Notes: a model not told the origin generated them from the sequence alone. Counted from the first letter of the stretch, positions 7,953 through 16,646 are shown. The stretch is 30,668 bases of DNA from CAJWKT01 sp964465375 (GCA_964465375.1 CAYXIJ010000025.1:1-30668); one strand, 5' to 3'. Numbers and translations: made by a program.

Positions 7953-9287
7953 CTAATTAACAGGTTGAGCATAAAAATCGAAGAATGCCCAAAAAAGAAC
8001 CGTAGACACCACAAGCGTTGCTAGCATCACAGGAAAACCTTTTCTGAACCAGAGACCCGGAGTGATAGCTAGACTTCTATCGCCCGTTTCTCGCGCTAGA
8101 CGCTCTGAAATCGTTACAATAAAGACGTTTGCAGTAGAGCCAATATGAGTGCCGTTGCCGCCCAAACCTACACCCATAGCCAATCCCCACCAAAGTGGCG
8201 CTACGGGAATACCCTGCGCTTCCATGCCCAGAATAATCGGAATCATGGCCGCGGTAAAAGGAATATTATCAATTGCCGCTGATAGAAACGCGCCCACCCA
8301 CATCAGAATTATAGTTGCTAATAGCAAATCTGATTCTACAAATGGTGTTATTAAACCGCCTACCCATACTAAAAACTGACTATGCTCTACTCCGCCTATG
8401 ATCATGAACAAACCTAGGAAGAAAATTAAAAGGGTAAACTCCACGTGCTCCAAAGCGCGATCCATTTGTACGCTACGGGATACCATTACCAACCCTGTCA
8501 TACCAAGAATGGCAACAAACCAAGGTTCCCAGTGAAGCGCGTTATGCGCCATAAAGAACCCAACCATAATCAGCAATATCGCAATAGATGCTTTCCAAAG
8601 CCTTGGGTCCGCTAACTTCACTTCATCCATATTGGCCTCAGCTGCAGTTACCGCAAGCTCTTTCTTAAACAAAAATTTCAAAAGAAAAAGACATACCAAC
8701 CATGACACTAGTGTTATAGGAAACATGTGGTAAGCGAAGTTGTTAAAGGTTATCTCGGCAGCCGAGCCGATCATTATATTTGGCGGGTCACCGACCAACG
8801 TGGCAATACCCCCAGTATCGGCAAGCAGCGCTGCGCCTAAAAGATAGGGCACTGGGGAAATTTTCTGGGCTTTGGCAATAAGAATAATGAGTGGCCCAAA
8901 AATTACGACGGTTGTTACGTTGTCTAAGAGGAGTGATAAAACTGTAATAGAACTTCCCAGCAAAACCAGCATAAAAAACTGTCGCCCTTTGCTAAGCGCC
9001 GCAATCTTGTAAGCCATCCAATCGAACCCACCAGTAGGAATCATGACTGAAACGATCGTCATCATTCCAGCTAGTAGGAAAATAACATTCCAATCAACCG
9101 CCTCAACCGCTTCCTCGGGCGAGTAGAACCCAAATATTTGCCCCAGAACTATCATGGCTACAGCGCCAACCATAGCTACTTTTGATCGCTCAAAGCCATG
9201 TAGCTGCTCAGTAAATATTGCAGTAAATGTAACGGCCAGAATAATTCCTGAAACCAACATTTCTTGGGTAAAAACTAGCTCTTGCAT
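7953..9287 (-). CDS. ArsB/NhaD-superfamily ion transporter
   Basis: 444 residues with about 11-12 hydrophobic segments. Two inverted-repeat signature loops are visible: 'VGDPPNIMIG' near residue 165 and 'GNGTHIGSTAN' near residue 380, each following a helix with a 'DN' motif ('LLDNVTT', 'AIDNIPF'). These are marks of the ion-transporter superfamily containing NhaD Na+/H+ antiporters, ArsB and the SLC13/P-protein carriers. NhaD-type sodium/proton exchange would suit a marine organism, but arsenite or anion transport cannot be excluded. No arsR or arsC gene lies nearby. The ATG start at 9287 has CGAGGA 11 bases and GAGG 2 bases upstream. It sits between dnaQ and the polysaccharide block. Confidence 0.82.
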   Translation of the reverse strand: MQELVFTQEMLVSGIILAVTFTAIFTEQLHGFERSKVAMVGAVAMIVLGQIFGFYSPEEAVEAVDWNVIFLLAGMMTIVSVMIPTGGFDWMAYKIAALSKGRQFFMLVLLGSSITVLSLLLDNVTTVVIFGPLIILIAKAQKISPVPYLLGAALLADTGGIATLVGDPPNIMIGSAAEITFNNFAYHMFPITLVSWLVCLFLLKFLFKKELAVTAAEANMDEVKLADPRLWKASIAILLIMVGFFMAHNALHWEPWFVAILGMTGLVMVSRSVQMDRALEHVEFTLLIFFLGLFMIIGGVEHSQFLVWVGGLITPFVESDLLLATIILMWVGAFLSAAIDNIPFTAAMIPIILGMEAQGIPVAPLWWGLAMGVGLGGNGTHIGSTANVFIVTISERLARETGDRSLAITPGLWFRKGFPVMLATLVVSTVLFWAFFDFYAQPVN

Positions 9288-9384
9288 AGCCTCAAAATCC
9301 TCGGGTAAATTAGAATAAAAAAAGGTTAATACGGGTACGCAAGCTTAACGTTGAATTACCAACTAAGTAAAGATGCTCATCTAA

Positions 9385-10095
9385 TCAAGCATCCTCCTCG
9401 GGAACAGAAGTGGATACACGACTAGCTTGCTCCCTTATGCGTGTGATCATCGCTTCATGAGCACTCCGTTCCTCAGAAGTTGCTCTCAAAATCCTTAGAT
9501 CAAGATGATCACGATTAATCTTCTTCCACTTAAGCTCTACATCAACTTGCTCCGCCCCTTCCAGCGACAGACTTACTTGACCGCCTGTCATTGCCAAGTA
9601 GACATCGGCTAAGATCCTAGCGTCTACCAATGCTCCATGTAATTCGCGCTTAGAAGTATCAACATTGTAACGCTTAGCGAGAGCATCAAGACTATTGCGC
9701 TGACCTGGGTGCATTCTTCGTGCCATAGATAGGGTGTCTAAAATTTGGCACGTCTCTGAGAGATCGCTTGGTACCTGGTCCAATTGACACAACTCACTAT
9801 TGATAAATCCTACATCAAAATCAGCGTTATGAATGACCAGCTCTGCACCATCTACAAAACTTAAAAAACTTTCTGCTATATCGCAAAAATAAGGTTGAGA
9901 AGACAAAAAGTCATTATCGATACCGTGTACCTCTAATGCCTCCTGATCGACGGCACGCTCAGGATTCACGTAGCAATGAAATGAATTCTCGCTGAGACGG
10001 CGATTTATTAGCTCAATACCCCCAATCTCGATGATGCGGTGACCCGCACTTAACTCCAAGCCTGTTGTTTCCGTATCAAGTACTATCTGTCTCAA
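9385..10095 (-). CDS. dnaQ: DNA polymerase III epsilon subunit (3'-5' proofreading exonuclease)
   Basis: 236 residues (E. coli DnaQ 243). The DEDDh exonuclease residues are all present: D7 and E9 (DTETTG), D94 (NADFDVGF), H153 and D158 (HGALVDA). The conserved 'YLAMTGGQ' closes the catalytic domain near 173. A more variable C-terminal tail (175-236) corresponds to the region that binds the alpha polymerase subunit. The start is TTG at 10095; an in-frame stop lies just upstream, no closer ATG exists and the protein begins at the conserved RQIVLDTET. It follows rnhA by 59 bases on the same strand, whereas in E. coli the two are divergent. Confidence 0.96.
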   Translation of the reverse strand: MRQIVLDTETTGLELSAGHRIIEIGGIELINRRLSENSFHCYVNPERAVDQEALEVHGIDNDFLSSQPYFCDIAESFLSFVDGAELVIHNADFDVGFINSELCQLDQVPSDLSETCQILDTLSMARRMHPGQRNSLDALAKRYNVDTSKRELHGALVDARILADVYLAMTGGQVSLSLEGAEQVDVELKWKKINRDHLDLRILRATSEERSAHEAMITRIREQASRVSTSVPEEDA

Positions 10096-10154
10096 CGTAT
10101 TGACTCAAAAGGATTGAAAGCAATCATAATAGTTTCGCTCATACGCTACAAAAA

Positions 10155-10598
10155 TCAACCCTGCACTAAACACTTATCTAAACCTTGATTAGCCAGCTCA
10201 TCAGCACGTTCGTTGCCTGGATTGCCAGCATGCCCCTTCACCCAGTGCCAAGAAATTTCGTGTTCTTCAACCAGCTCCGACAGGGAAACCCATAAATCCT
10301 GATTTTTGACCAACTTATTTCCAGAAGTTCGCCACCCACGCACGCGCCACCTTGACAGCCATTTTGTAATCCCATCTTTTACATATACAGAATCAGTAAA
10401 AAGCTCTACCTTACAAGATTCTTTGAGAGATTCTAGTGCCCGAATAGCCGCGGTGAGCTCCATGCGATTATTGGTAGTATTCATTTCTCCCCCACTGAGC
10501 TCACGTACATAACCCTCAAATCTAAGTACTACGCCCCAACCACCAGGACCTGGATTCCCTCGGCAAGCACCATCAGTAAATACCTCTATTTCCTTCAT
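10155..10598 (-). CDS. rnhA: Ribonuclease HI
   Basis: 147 residues, usual family length. It degrades the RNA strand of RNA:DNA hybrids (R-loops, Okazaki primers). The catalytic residues are visible at D9, E47, D69 and D133, with the mobile histidine at H123, matching E. coli D10/E48/D70/D134/H124. 'CRGNPGPGGWG' is the typical N-terminal motif and the basic handle region lies around 76-100. The ATG at 10598 has no strong ribosome site and lies 4 bases after the stop of the methyltransferase gene, so translation is probably coupled to it. dnaQ follows downstream. Confidence 0.97.
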   Translation of the reverse strand: MKEIEVFTDGACRGNPGPGGWGVVLRFEGYVRELSGGEMNTTNNRMELTAAIRALESLKESCKVELFTDSVYVKDGITKWLSRWRVRGWRTSGNKLVKNQDLWVSLSELVEEHEISWHWVKGHAGNPGNERADELANQGLDKCLVQG

Positions 10599-10602
10599 AC
10601 CA

Positions 10603-11340
10603 CTAACGCAACATGACCTTACGCAAATTAGGCTGAGCTAATCCACCCACAACCTTGAGCGACCGATCTTTCCATGCTGGACGAATCATAGTTACCGGAT
10701 GGACCCGCTTCTGAGCCACCAAGCAATGGCCTCCAGAAAAAAAAGGTAGCCAGCGAGTAGCCCATGCTTGATTCGTAAAGACTGCTAGTTTTGTCATCCT
10801 CTCCAGAGGCAGAGTATGACAATACCGAACACGCTCACAAACTTCTAAGCTAAGCAATTCTAGCCAGTCTAGAAGATGATGCTCCAAAATTAAATGTCTG
10901 CGCCCAGGCGGATAACCGTGTCTTGAGGCAAGTAAATGCCTGAGGCTCCAAAAACCGGTGGAACTGAAGCATAGTATCAATAGGTAACCATCCGATCTTA
11001 AAACCCTCGCTACCTCACGAAGCAATGTGCGCGGAGAGCGGGCCCACTCAAGTGTATGCGGCAAAACAACCGCATCCACTGAATCACTAGCCACGGCAAG
11101 AGAGCTGGCCGAACTTGCAATAGTAATACCTGTTTGGGGGCGGAAACCTAAAAGCATCGAATGTTGAGTCCGTGCGTGCCGGACAAAAATCTCTGGAGGA
11201 CCCCAGACACCAACCTGTAACAACAAGTCACCAAACACGGTTTCCAATACACGCCTAATTAGTCCTTGCTCCTCGGCTAAGCAGCGCTGTCCCAAGCTCG
11301 TTGAGAGCCAACCGGTTGGTATCCGGAATTCGGTGATCAC
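10603..11340 (-). CDS. Class I SAM-dependent methyltransferase, YafS-like
   Basis: 245 residues. A degenerate SAM-binding motif I (VGVWGPPE, ~43-50) is followed by the methyltransferase-11 pattern 'DSVDAVVLPHTLEW' (86-99) and 'LREVARVLRSDGYLLI' (107-122), with a basic C-terminus. A methyltransferase of this type (yafS in E. coli) is conserved beside rnhA in many gammaproteobacteria; its substrate is unknown. The GTG start at 11340 lacks a clear ribosome site. The stop is 4 bases before rnhA, so the two are likely one transcript. In E. coli and Pseudomonas gloB lies between this gene and mltD; here it is absent. Confidence 0.82.
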   Translation of the reverse strand: MITEFRIPTGWLSTSLGQRCLAEEQGLIRRVLETVFGDLLLQVGVWGPPEIFVRHARTQHSMLLGFRPQTGITIASSASSLAVASDSVDAVVLPHTLEWARSPRTLLREVARVLRSDGYLLILCFSSTGFWSLRHLLASRHGYPPGRRHLILEHHLLDWLELLSLEVCERVRYCHTLPLERMTKLAVFTNQAWATRWLPFFSGGHCLVAQKRVHPVTMIRPAWKDRSLKVVGGLAQPNLRKVMLR

Positions 11341-11537
11341 TAACGAACTGTGGAACAGGTGTGTGGCAGAGTCAACTGTAGAGACAACAATACTAACCCC
11401 TGGGTAAAGGCTACCAACTGCTGTCCATCATATATCGCTGTCCCAACACACCAGCTACCATGAACACAGCTAGCCAAATTAGCTGCTTTAGCTAAGTATA
11501 CTCTTGCGCCCTTATTGACAATGAGTAGCATAGCGCC
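11341..11537. other. Divergent intergenic region between the methyltransferase gene and mltD
   Basis: These 197 bases separate two divergent genes, so promoters for both must lie here or nearby. On the plus strand TATACT at 11497-11502 could be a -10 box for mltD, but no good -35 is seen 16-18 bases upstream. A perfect TTGACA at 11515-11520 is too close to the mltD start to serve it. Short open frames on the minus strand do not resemble GloB, which occupies this place in related genomes. Confidence 0.5.
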
Positions 11538-13223
11538 ATGGAACAATTACTATCCTTACGCGAATGCCGTTTATTCTGGTGCATTTGCGTCCTTTTAACC
11601 GTGTGGCTTAGCGGTTGCCAGTTTGGGGAACAAAACATTGCACCCGAGTCACCTCTCCACGAAAAAATACAAACCAAAAATCCAGAAGCATTACCGTCTC
11701 AGCAGGCTACTTCAAAGCCCGTAGCCATAAAAAAAGGAGGCGACACCCTAGTTACTCCCTGGGCTGAAAAAGAAGGGGGGAATGCTTCTGTCGTTCCTCT
11801 AACTGAAAAGGAATTTGATCTATTAGAGAGACTACGGCAGAAATTTTCTCTTCTCCAATTCAAAAACACGGCGATACAGCAAGAAATAGATTGGTATATC
11901 TCCCATCCTGATTATCTAAATCGGGTATTCGCCCGAGCCGAGCGATACTTATTCTATATAACTGAAGAACTCGAAAAACGGCAAATGCCATCCGACCTAG
12001 CCCTTTTGCCTATTATTGAAAGCGCCTACGACCCTTTTGCCTATTCTCACGGACGCGCAGCTGGACTGTGGCAAATTATCCCTGGAACAGCAAATCAACT
12101 TGGCTTGAAACAAAACTGGTGGTATGACGCTAGAAGGGATGTGGTTGATTCGACACGAGGAGCATTAGATTATCTTCAATACTTGCACGAGCTGTTTCAA
12201 GGTGATTGGTTACTTGCTATAGCCGGATATAATGCTGGTGAAGGCAACGTAGCGCGCGCAATCCGTCGCGTAGACACGACCAATAGAAAAAAGGATTTCT
12301 GGAGTATCAGCCCTCATCTTCCCCTGGAAACTCGTAAATACGTACCACGATTACTTGCGATCCAGAGACTTGTAGCAAATCCTGAAAAATACGGTGTAAC
12401 TCTCCCAAGCATTCAAAACGAAGCGCACTTCGAAATTATTGAAACGGGCGGACAAATTGATATAGCCATGGCAGCAGACCTGGCAAGCATCACCACTGAT
12501 CAACTCTATTTACTCAATCCTGGGATAAACCGTTGGGCTACAGATCCCAGTGGCCCCCACCGATTGCTGATTCCCAAACAAAATGCCAGATCTTTTTTGT
12601 CCTCGTTAAAAAGGTTAGGAGAGCGAGGTCAAGTAGAGTGGACCAGGCACAAAATAACTACGGGTGAGACACTAGGCGGCATCGCTCTACGCTATCAAAC
12701 GACGACGGATATGATCAAGGAAACAAATAATCTAAAAAATGACCTGATACGCGCTAACGAACACCTAATGATTCCACATGCCGTAAAAGCACCCAGCGCA
12801 TACACCCAAAGCGTGGAAGCTAGAATTAAACGCAAACAAAACCAGCGTCGTAACGGACAACAAAAGACGCATGTGGTTCAACCAGGGGAGTCTTTGTGGA
12901 CTATATCTAAAAGTTACAAAATCGAAGTCAGGGATCTCGCGACCTGGAACGCTATGGCCCCAGGCGATGTACTGCAAACAGGAAAAAGTTTGGTAATCTG
13001 GATCAATCAATTGAATCCTGCTCAAAAAAAAGCTACCCCAAATGAATATATTCGGCGGCTGACCTACGAAGTACGAGCAGGGGATTCCCTCTCAAAAATA
13101 GGACATCGGTTCCGCGTGACCATTACAGAACTACTTAAGTGGAATGACATTTCTGCGGATCAATACTTGCAACCAGGCCAAGAATTAGTCATATACGTGG
13201 ATGTGACTAAACAAAGCAGCTGA
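11538..13223 (+). CDS. mltD: Membrane-bound lytic murein transglycosylase D (lipoprotein, three LysM)
   Basis: 561 residues. A lipoprotein signal ends in the lipobox LSGC with the lipidated cysteine at C27. The SLT transglycosylase domain spans about 140-260: 'LLPIIESAYDP' carries the catalytic E161, followed by 'GLWQIIPGTA' and 'AIAGYNAGEGNV'. Three LysM peptidoglycan-binding repeats follow at about 370-415, 444-488 and 509-553. MltD cleaves the glycan chain of peptidoglycan from the outer membrane, leaving 1,6-anhydro ends. The ATG at 11538 has little ribosome-site sequence. fabI begins 15 bases after the stop, so the two probably share a transcript. Confidence 0.93.
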   Translation: MEQLLSLRECRLFWCICVLLTVWLSGCQFGEQNIAPESPLHEKIQTKNPEALPSQQATSKPVAIKKGGDTLVTPWAEKEGGNASVVPLTEKEFDLLERLRQKFSLLQFKNTAIQQEIDWYISHPDYLNRVFARAERYLFYITEELEKRQMPSDLALLPIIESAYDPFAYSHGRAAGLWQIIPGTANQLGLKQNWWYDARRDVVDSTRGALDYLQYLHELFQGDWLLAIAGYNAGEGNVARAIRRVDTTNRKKDFWSISPHLPLETRKYVPRLLAIQRLVANPEKYGVTLPSIQNEAHFEIIETGGQIDIAMAADLASITTDQLYLLNPGINRWATDPSGPHRLLIPKQNARSFLSSLKRLGERGQVEWTRHKITTGETLGGIALRYQTTTDMIKETNNLKNDLIRANEHLMIPHAVKAPSAYTQSVEARIKRKQNQRRNGQQKTHVVQPGESLWTISKSYKIEVRDLATWNAMAPGDVLQTGKSLVIWINQLNPAQKKATPNEYIRRLTYEVRAGDSLSKIGHRFRVTITELLKWNDISADQYLQPGQELVIYVDVTKQSS

Positions 13224-13238
13224 ATCGGAGGACTCGGT

Positions 13239-14021
13239 ATGGCTTTTCTCAAGGGCAAGCGGGCAGTAATAGTAGGTCTTGCAAGTAATCGATCAATTGC
13301 TTGGGGTATTGCGCAAGCACTTCGGAGCGAGGGAGCCGAATTGGCATTTAGCTACCAGAATAACAAACTTCAAGGGCGGGTTGAAAAAATGGCTAGCGAG
13401 CTAGACAGCAATATTATTGCGCCCATGGACGTTGCAGAAGACCATCAAATTAATAAATTTTTCAAGGATTTAAGAAAAACCTGGGAAGAATTTGACATCC
13501 TAGTACATTCGGTGGCTTTTGCGCCTTCAGATCAGCTGGAGGGAGGATATTTGGATTCTATTAGCCGGGAGGGATTTAGGGTCGCCCATGAAATATCGAG
13601 CTATAGTCTTTCGGCGCTTGCAAAGACTGCACATCCTATGATGAGTAACCGCAATGGAGCAATCCTTACGATGAGTTACTTGGGTGCAGTACGAGCCCTA
13701 CCAAGTTATAACGTTATGGGTCTAGCAAAGGGTAGCTTAGAGGCAAGCGTTCGATTTTTGGCCCTAGATCTCGGCAGCAAAGGAATTCGTGTTAATGCAA
13801 TCTCAGCGGGCCCGATCAGAACTCTTGCAGCTTCAGGAGTCAAGGGACTGCGCCAAATGATGAAAAAAACAAGTGAGATATCCCCACTGAAACGCAATAT
13901 CACTATTGAAGATGTTGGAGGTGCGGCAGCTTTTCTTTGCTCTGATTTGGCAGCAGGTGTTACAGGACAAATACTGTACGTAGATGCCGGCTATAATATT
14001 GTTGGAATGAACTTCGACTAA
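13239..14021 (+). CDS. fabI: Enoyl-[acyl-carrier-protein] reductase (NADH), FabI type
   Basis: 260 residues, usual length. It catalyses the last step of each fatty-acid elongation cycle. FabI-specific features are 'GLASNRSIAWGIA' (13-25, dinucleotide binding), Y147, catalytic Y157 and K164 in the Y-x6-K arrangement of E. coli (Y156/K163), and 'AISAGPIRTLAASG' (192-205). The ATG at 13239 is preceded by GGAGG at about 7 bases. It sits 15 bases after mltD and converges on ppiD. fabI beside ppiD is the Pseudomonas arrangement; the direct mltD-fabI junction is more compact than there, where I recall an ABC transporter operon between them. Confidence 0.95.
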   Translation: MAFLKGKRAVIVGLASNRSIAWGIAQALRSEGAELAFSYQNNKLQGRVEKMASELDSNIIAPMDVAEDHQINKFFKDLRKTWEEFDILVHSVAFAPSDQLEGGYLDSISREGFRVAHEISSYSLSALAKTAHPMMSNRNGAILTMSYLGAVRALPSYNVMGLAKGSLEASVRFLALDLGSKGIRVNAISAGPIRTLAASGVKGLRQMMKKTSEISPLKRNITIEDVGGAAAFLCSDLAAGVTGQILYVDAGYNIVGMNFD

Positions 14022-14059
14022 AAGAACCGAACAAACGAAATGATGTGTCTTACTTTATT

Positions 14060-15976
14060 TTAAAAACCACCCAGTGGTGAATAAAACGCAGGATCAAAAA
14101 TTTCCTCAGGAATTCGAACGGTAGCTACCTCCCGAAGCTCACTTGAATAACCAGAAAACTCGTACATACCCATCTGCTGGGACATTTGCGCTAGGCGCTG
14201 GTCACGTTGCTCTCTGGGTATGGATTCGGGTTGACCCGCTTCAACGGTAAATAGTACTAGCAAGGCCTGATCACCGTTTGCCATAGCTACATGCTCAAAA
14301 ACACGCGCACCTCTAGGCTTTTCAAGACGAAAAGAAGCTGCCAAAATCTCCGCTGGGATCTCCATCGTCGTTCGCTCTACCCAGGCAGTCTCACGCCAAC
14401 TGCCGTTCTGTTCCTCGGCAAGGACCTGCCCGTCGCCCCCTTCACTTAGCAAAGCCGTAAGCGATGTCACACGCTCAAAAGCCTCAATTTCTGCCTGAGT
14501 GCGAGCAAGCTCTTCTTCGATCTCGGTGCGTACTTCTTCAAAAGACTGCTGGACTGATGGGTAGTGAGCATTCACCCTTAATATCAGAACATGCTCATCA
14601 GCTAACTCAACAAGAGCGCTGTTTTCTCCAAACTCCAATACCTCTTGACTGAAGGCCGCCTGCAAAACAGGTTCACTAAAGGGGAATACGGATGCACTTT
14701 CGCTGCGCTTGAAATTAGAGACCTCTTTTAATGGCAAGCCCATTTGGGTAGACACGGTTTCAAGCTCATCGAATGCGGCAAAAGAAAGGTCTGCTAGCTC
14801 CGTCGCCAGACTATAGAAAAGCTCCTCTGCCTCGCGACTTTGATAGTCAACAGCTAGCTCCTCTTCAACTTCCTCAAAAGGCCTTACATCACCAAGGACA
14901 ATGTCATCAAGGCGAATAACATGATATCCAAAATCCGTCTTGATCGGACCCTGAATATCACCCACCTCCATAGCAAAAAGCGCATCCTCAAAAGGTCCCT
15001 CTAATGCACCCATGCCTAACCAACCCAAATCACCACCTTGGTTATTTGTGCCTACATCATCAGAAAGCTCATCTGCCAATTCCAGGAAGTCTTCACCTGC
15101 TTCTATACGCACTAAAGCCGCTTGTGCTCTAACTTCCAGCTCAGCATCGCTCCCATCATTTGCAAAAAGAATGTGGCGCGCCTTCCGCTGTTCTTCAGTT
15201 TGAAAGCGATATTTCTCTTCCTCGTAGTAGGCTTCTAGAGTTTCTGTACTGTACTCAACTCCTTCAGCGATAGCAGAACCCAAAACTTCAATGTATTGCA
15301 GATCTACACTCTCCTCGCTTAGATAAAGATCTTCATTAAGAGCATAGTGAGCTTCAATATCAGCCTCATTAACAAGAACCTCTTCTAGCAGCGTGTCTAC
15401 TTCAAATAATGCATATGCAATCTCACGACGCTGATTGGAGATCTCTAGATATCGACGAAATTCATTAGGCATATAAAAACTAGAATTCAATATCCCTTGT
15501 TGAAGCTCCAGCAACTCTAGCTGGTCACGCTGTAGGGACTCAAAGCCACTTGGCGATAAACCTTGATTCAGCAATTGAGATCGATAGAGGTCAATGGAAA
15601 ACTCGCCATCAACCTGAAAAACTGGGACCGTTCTAATGAAAGCGGCTAATCGATCATCGGAAATTTGATAGCCTGATGTTCGGATACGATCAAGCAGCGC
15701 TTGCTGACGAACTAAACTTTCTAGCACACTACGCCTAAGTTCCTCGCGCAGCTCATCCGTTAATTCGGCTCGGTACAATTCCTGGTACTGATTCTGTTGA
15801 TTTTGAACCTCGCGCTCGAAATCAACTAACGATACCTCCCGTCCGTTGACTTTGGCGGCAAAGGTAGTGCCCAGCGTAGTGAAATCAATACCCCAAAAAA
15901 TAAACGAGATAGCAATCAGGCCAAGCACAGCAATTGCTATCCAGCGGCCGGCACCCTCACGAAATCCTTGCAACAT
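14060..15976 (-). CDS. ppiD: Periplasmic folding chaperone / peptidyl-prolyl isomerase PpiD
   Basis: 638 residues (E. coli PpiD 623). A short cytoplasmic N-terminus and one membrane anchor (about 12-30) are followed by a SurA_N-like chaperone region (about 40-200) and one parvulin domain (about 264-360: 'KARHILF', 'GGDLGWLGMGAL', 'GPIKTDFGYHVIRL'). The long C-terminal chaperone tail follows. It is anchored at the inner membrane and assists proteins leaving the Sec channel. The ATG is at 15976, with AGGA about 7 bases upstream. It lies downstream of hupB and the two tRNA genes on the same strand, as in Pseudomonas, apart from the tRNA placement, which I cannot verify. Confidence 0.94.
   Translation of the reverse strand: MLQGFREGAGRWIAIAVLGLIAISFIFWGIDFTTLGTTFAAKVNGREVSLVDFEREVQNQQNQYQELYRAELTDELREELRRSVLESLVRQQALLDRIRTSGYQISDDRLAAFIRTVPVFQVDGEFSIDLYRSQLLNQGLSPSGFESLQRDQLELLELQQGILNSSFYMPNEFRRYLEISNQRREIAYALFEVDTLLEEVLVNEADIEAHYALNEDLYLSEESVDLQYIEVLGSAIAEGVEYSTETLEAYYEEEKYRFQTEEQRKARHILFANDGSDAELEVRAQAALVRIEAGEDFLELADELSDDVGTNNQGGDLGWLGMGALEGPFEDALFAMEVGDIQGPIKTDFGYHVIRLDDIVLGDVRPFEEVEEELAVDYQSREAEELFYSLATELADLSFAAFDELETVSTQMGLPLKEVSNFKRSESASVFPFSEPVLQAAFSQEVLEFGENSALVELADEHVLILRVNAHYPSVQQSFEEVRTEIEEELARTQAEIEAFERVTSLTALLSEGGDGQVLAEEQNGSWRETAWVERTTMEIPAEILAASFRLEKPRGARVFEHVAMANGDQALLVLFTVEAGQPESIPREQRDQRLAQMSQQMGMYEFSGYSSELREVATVRIPEEIFDPAFYSPLGGF
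14062..14078 (-). terminator. Weak intrinsic terminator overlapping the ppiD stop
   Basis: On the minus strand ACCAC-TGG-GTGGT (14078-14066) is followed directly by a run of five T (14066-14062) that includes the last codons and runs into the TAA stop. The stem is only 5 bp, so efficiency is doubtful. Its position, between two convergent genes 38 bases apart, fits. Confidence 0.3.
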
Positions 15977-16048
15977 ACCAATTCCTATTAATCAACAGGG
16001 CAGGCCTATTCTCCCTCATCGTGGAAAATAAGTCTGCCCTTGCTAATC

Positions 16049-16125
16049 TGGCGGAGTGGACGGGACTCGAACCCGCGACCCCCGGCGTGACAGGCCGGTA
16101 TTCTAACCAGCTGAACTACCACTCC
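16049..16125 (-). tRNA. tRNA-Asp (GTC)
   Basis: 77 bases including an encoded 3' CCA (TGG at 16049-16051). The acceptor stem is GGAGTGG/CCACTCC, the anticodon loop CCTGTCACG gives GTC, and the T-arm GGTTCGAGTCC is canonical. It lies 11 bases downstream of tRNA-Val on the same strand and 72 bases upstream of ppiD. Confidence 0.97.
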
Positions 16126-16136
16126 GGCTCTTTCGG

Positions 16137-16209
16137 TGGGTGCTGAGGGGATCGAACCCCCGACCTTCGCCTTGTAAGGGCGACGCTCTCCCAGCTGAGC
16201 TAAGCACCC
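16137..16209 (-). tRNA. tRNA-Val (TAC)
   Basis: 73 bases. The acceptor stem is GGGTGCT/AGCACCC with discriminator A, the anticodon loop CTTACAA gives TAC, and the T-arm GGTTCGATCCC is canonical. The genome continues CCG rather than CCA after the discriminator, so the CCA end must be made by processing and nucleotidyltransferase. It lies 32 bases after hupB and is probably co-transcribed with it or with tRNA-Asp. Confidence 0.97.
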
Positions 16210-16241
16210 GTTGGGACAGTGCCCTTTTGGGATTTACTCCC

Positions 16242-16514
16242 TCAGTTTACGGCTTCCTTGAATGCCTTTCCAGCTTTGAAGCCAGGTACATTGCTTGCTT
16301 CAATCCAAATTGAAGCACCAGTTCTCGGATTCCGTCCAGCACGTGCTGCACGATTCTTAACACTGAAAGTACCAAAACCGATGATGGAAACTTGCTCCCC
16401 TCTTTGCAGTGTCGATGTGACGCTTCCCACTACCGCATCAACCGCACGACCTGCATCAGCCTTGGAAAGATTGGCTGCAGAAGCCACCGCATTAACGAGT
16501 TCCGCTTTATTCAT
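16242..16514 (-). CDS. hupB: DNA-binding protein HU-beta
   Basis: 90 residues from ATG 16514, the usual HU length beginning MNKAEL; the frame opens 14 codons further upstream but those have no family support. GGGGA lies about 9-10 bases before this ATG. The helix pair at 1-45 and the beta-arm motif 'GFGTFSVKNRAARAGRNP' (46-63) with the conserved proline that intercalates into DNA are all present. HU bends and compacts DNA as a dimer. It lies downstream of lon on the same strand with its own promoter (16647-16676) and a hairpin in the leader (16551-16570). tRNA-Val follows. Confidence 0.96.
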   Translation of the reverse strand: MNKAELVNAVASAANLSKADAGRAVDAVVGSVTSTLQRGEQVSIIGFGTFSVKNRAARAGRNPRTGASIWIEASNVPGFKAGKAFKEAVN

Positions 16515-16550
16515 TCCAAAAATTCCCCACAACAATAAAAGTTTATCCAC

Positions 16551-16570
16551 AGACACAAATCATTGTGTCT
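16551..16570 (-). promoter_or_regulatory. Perfect 8-bp inverted repeat in the hupB leader
   Basis: AGACACAA and TTGTGTCT flank a 4-base loop. It lies between the predicted hupB transcription start (about 16640) and the ATG (16514), 36 bases before the start codon. No T-run follows on either strand, so it is not an intrinsic terminator. It could be an RNA hairpin that affects translation or stability of hupB mRNA, or an operator. Confidence 0.5.
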
Positions 16571-16646
16571 CCCCAGAACAACGCCGCCAAAAATCTTCGC
16601 CTTGCATTCCAAAGAAACAAAGCCCCTGATCCTCGAGGACGTAGCA

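Noticed and set aside
11515..11520. Perfect TTGACA as a -35 box for mltD
   Set aside because: It is only 17 bases before the ATG, so a -10 would fall inside the coding sequence.
11340..11546. 68-codon minus-strand frame in the mltD/methyltransferase gap, considered as a gloB remnant
   Set aside because: It lacks the HxHxDH zinc motif or any other GloB landmark and has no ribosome site.
15997..16040. AGGGCAG/CTGCCCT inverted repeat between tRNA-Asp and ppiD
   Set aside because: The arms are 7 bp with a 30-base loop and no T-run; too weak to call a terminator or regulator.
16219..16629. 136-codon open frame opposite hupB
   Set aside because: It is antisense to a certain HU gene and crosses its promoter leader; the amino-acid content is what the reverse of a coding strand gives.
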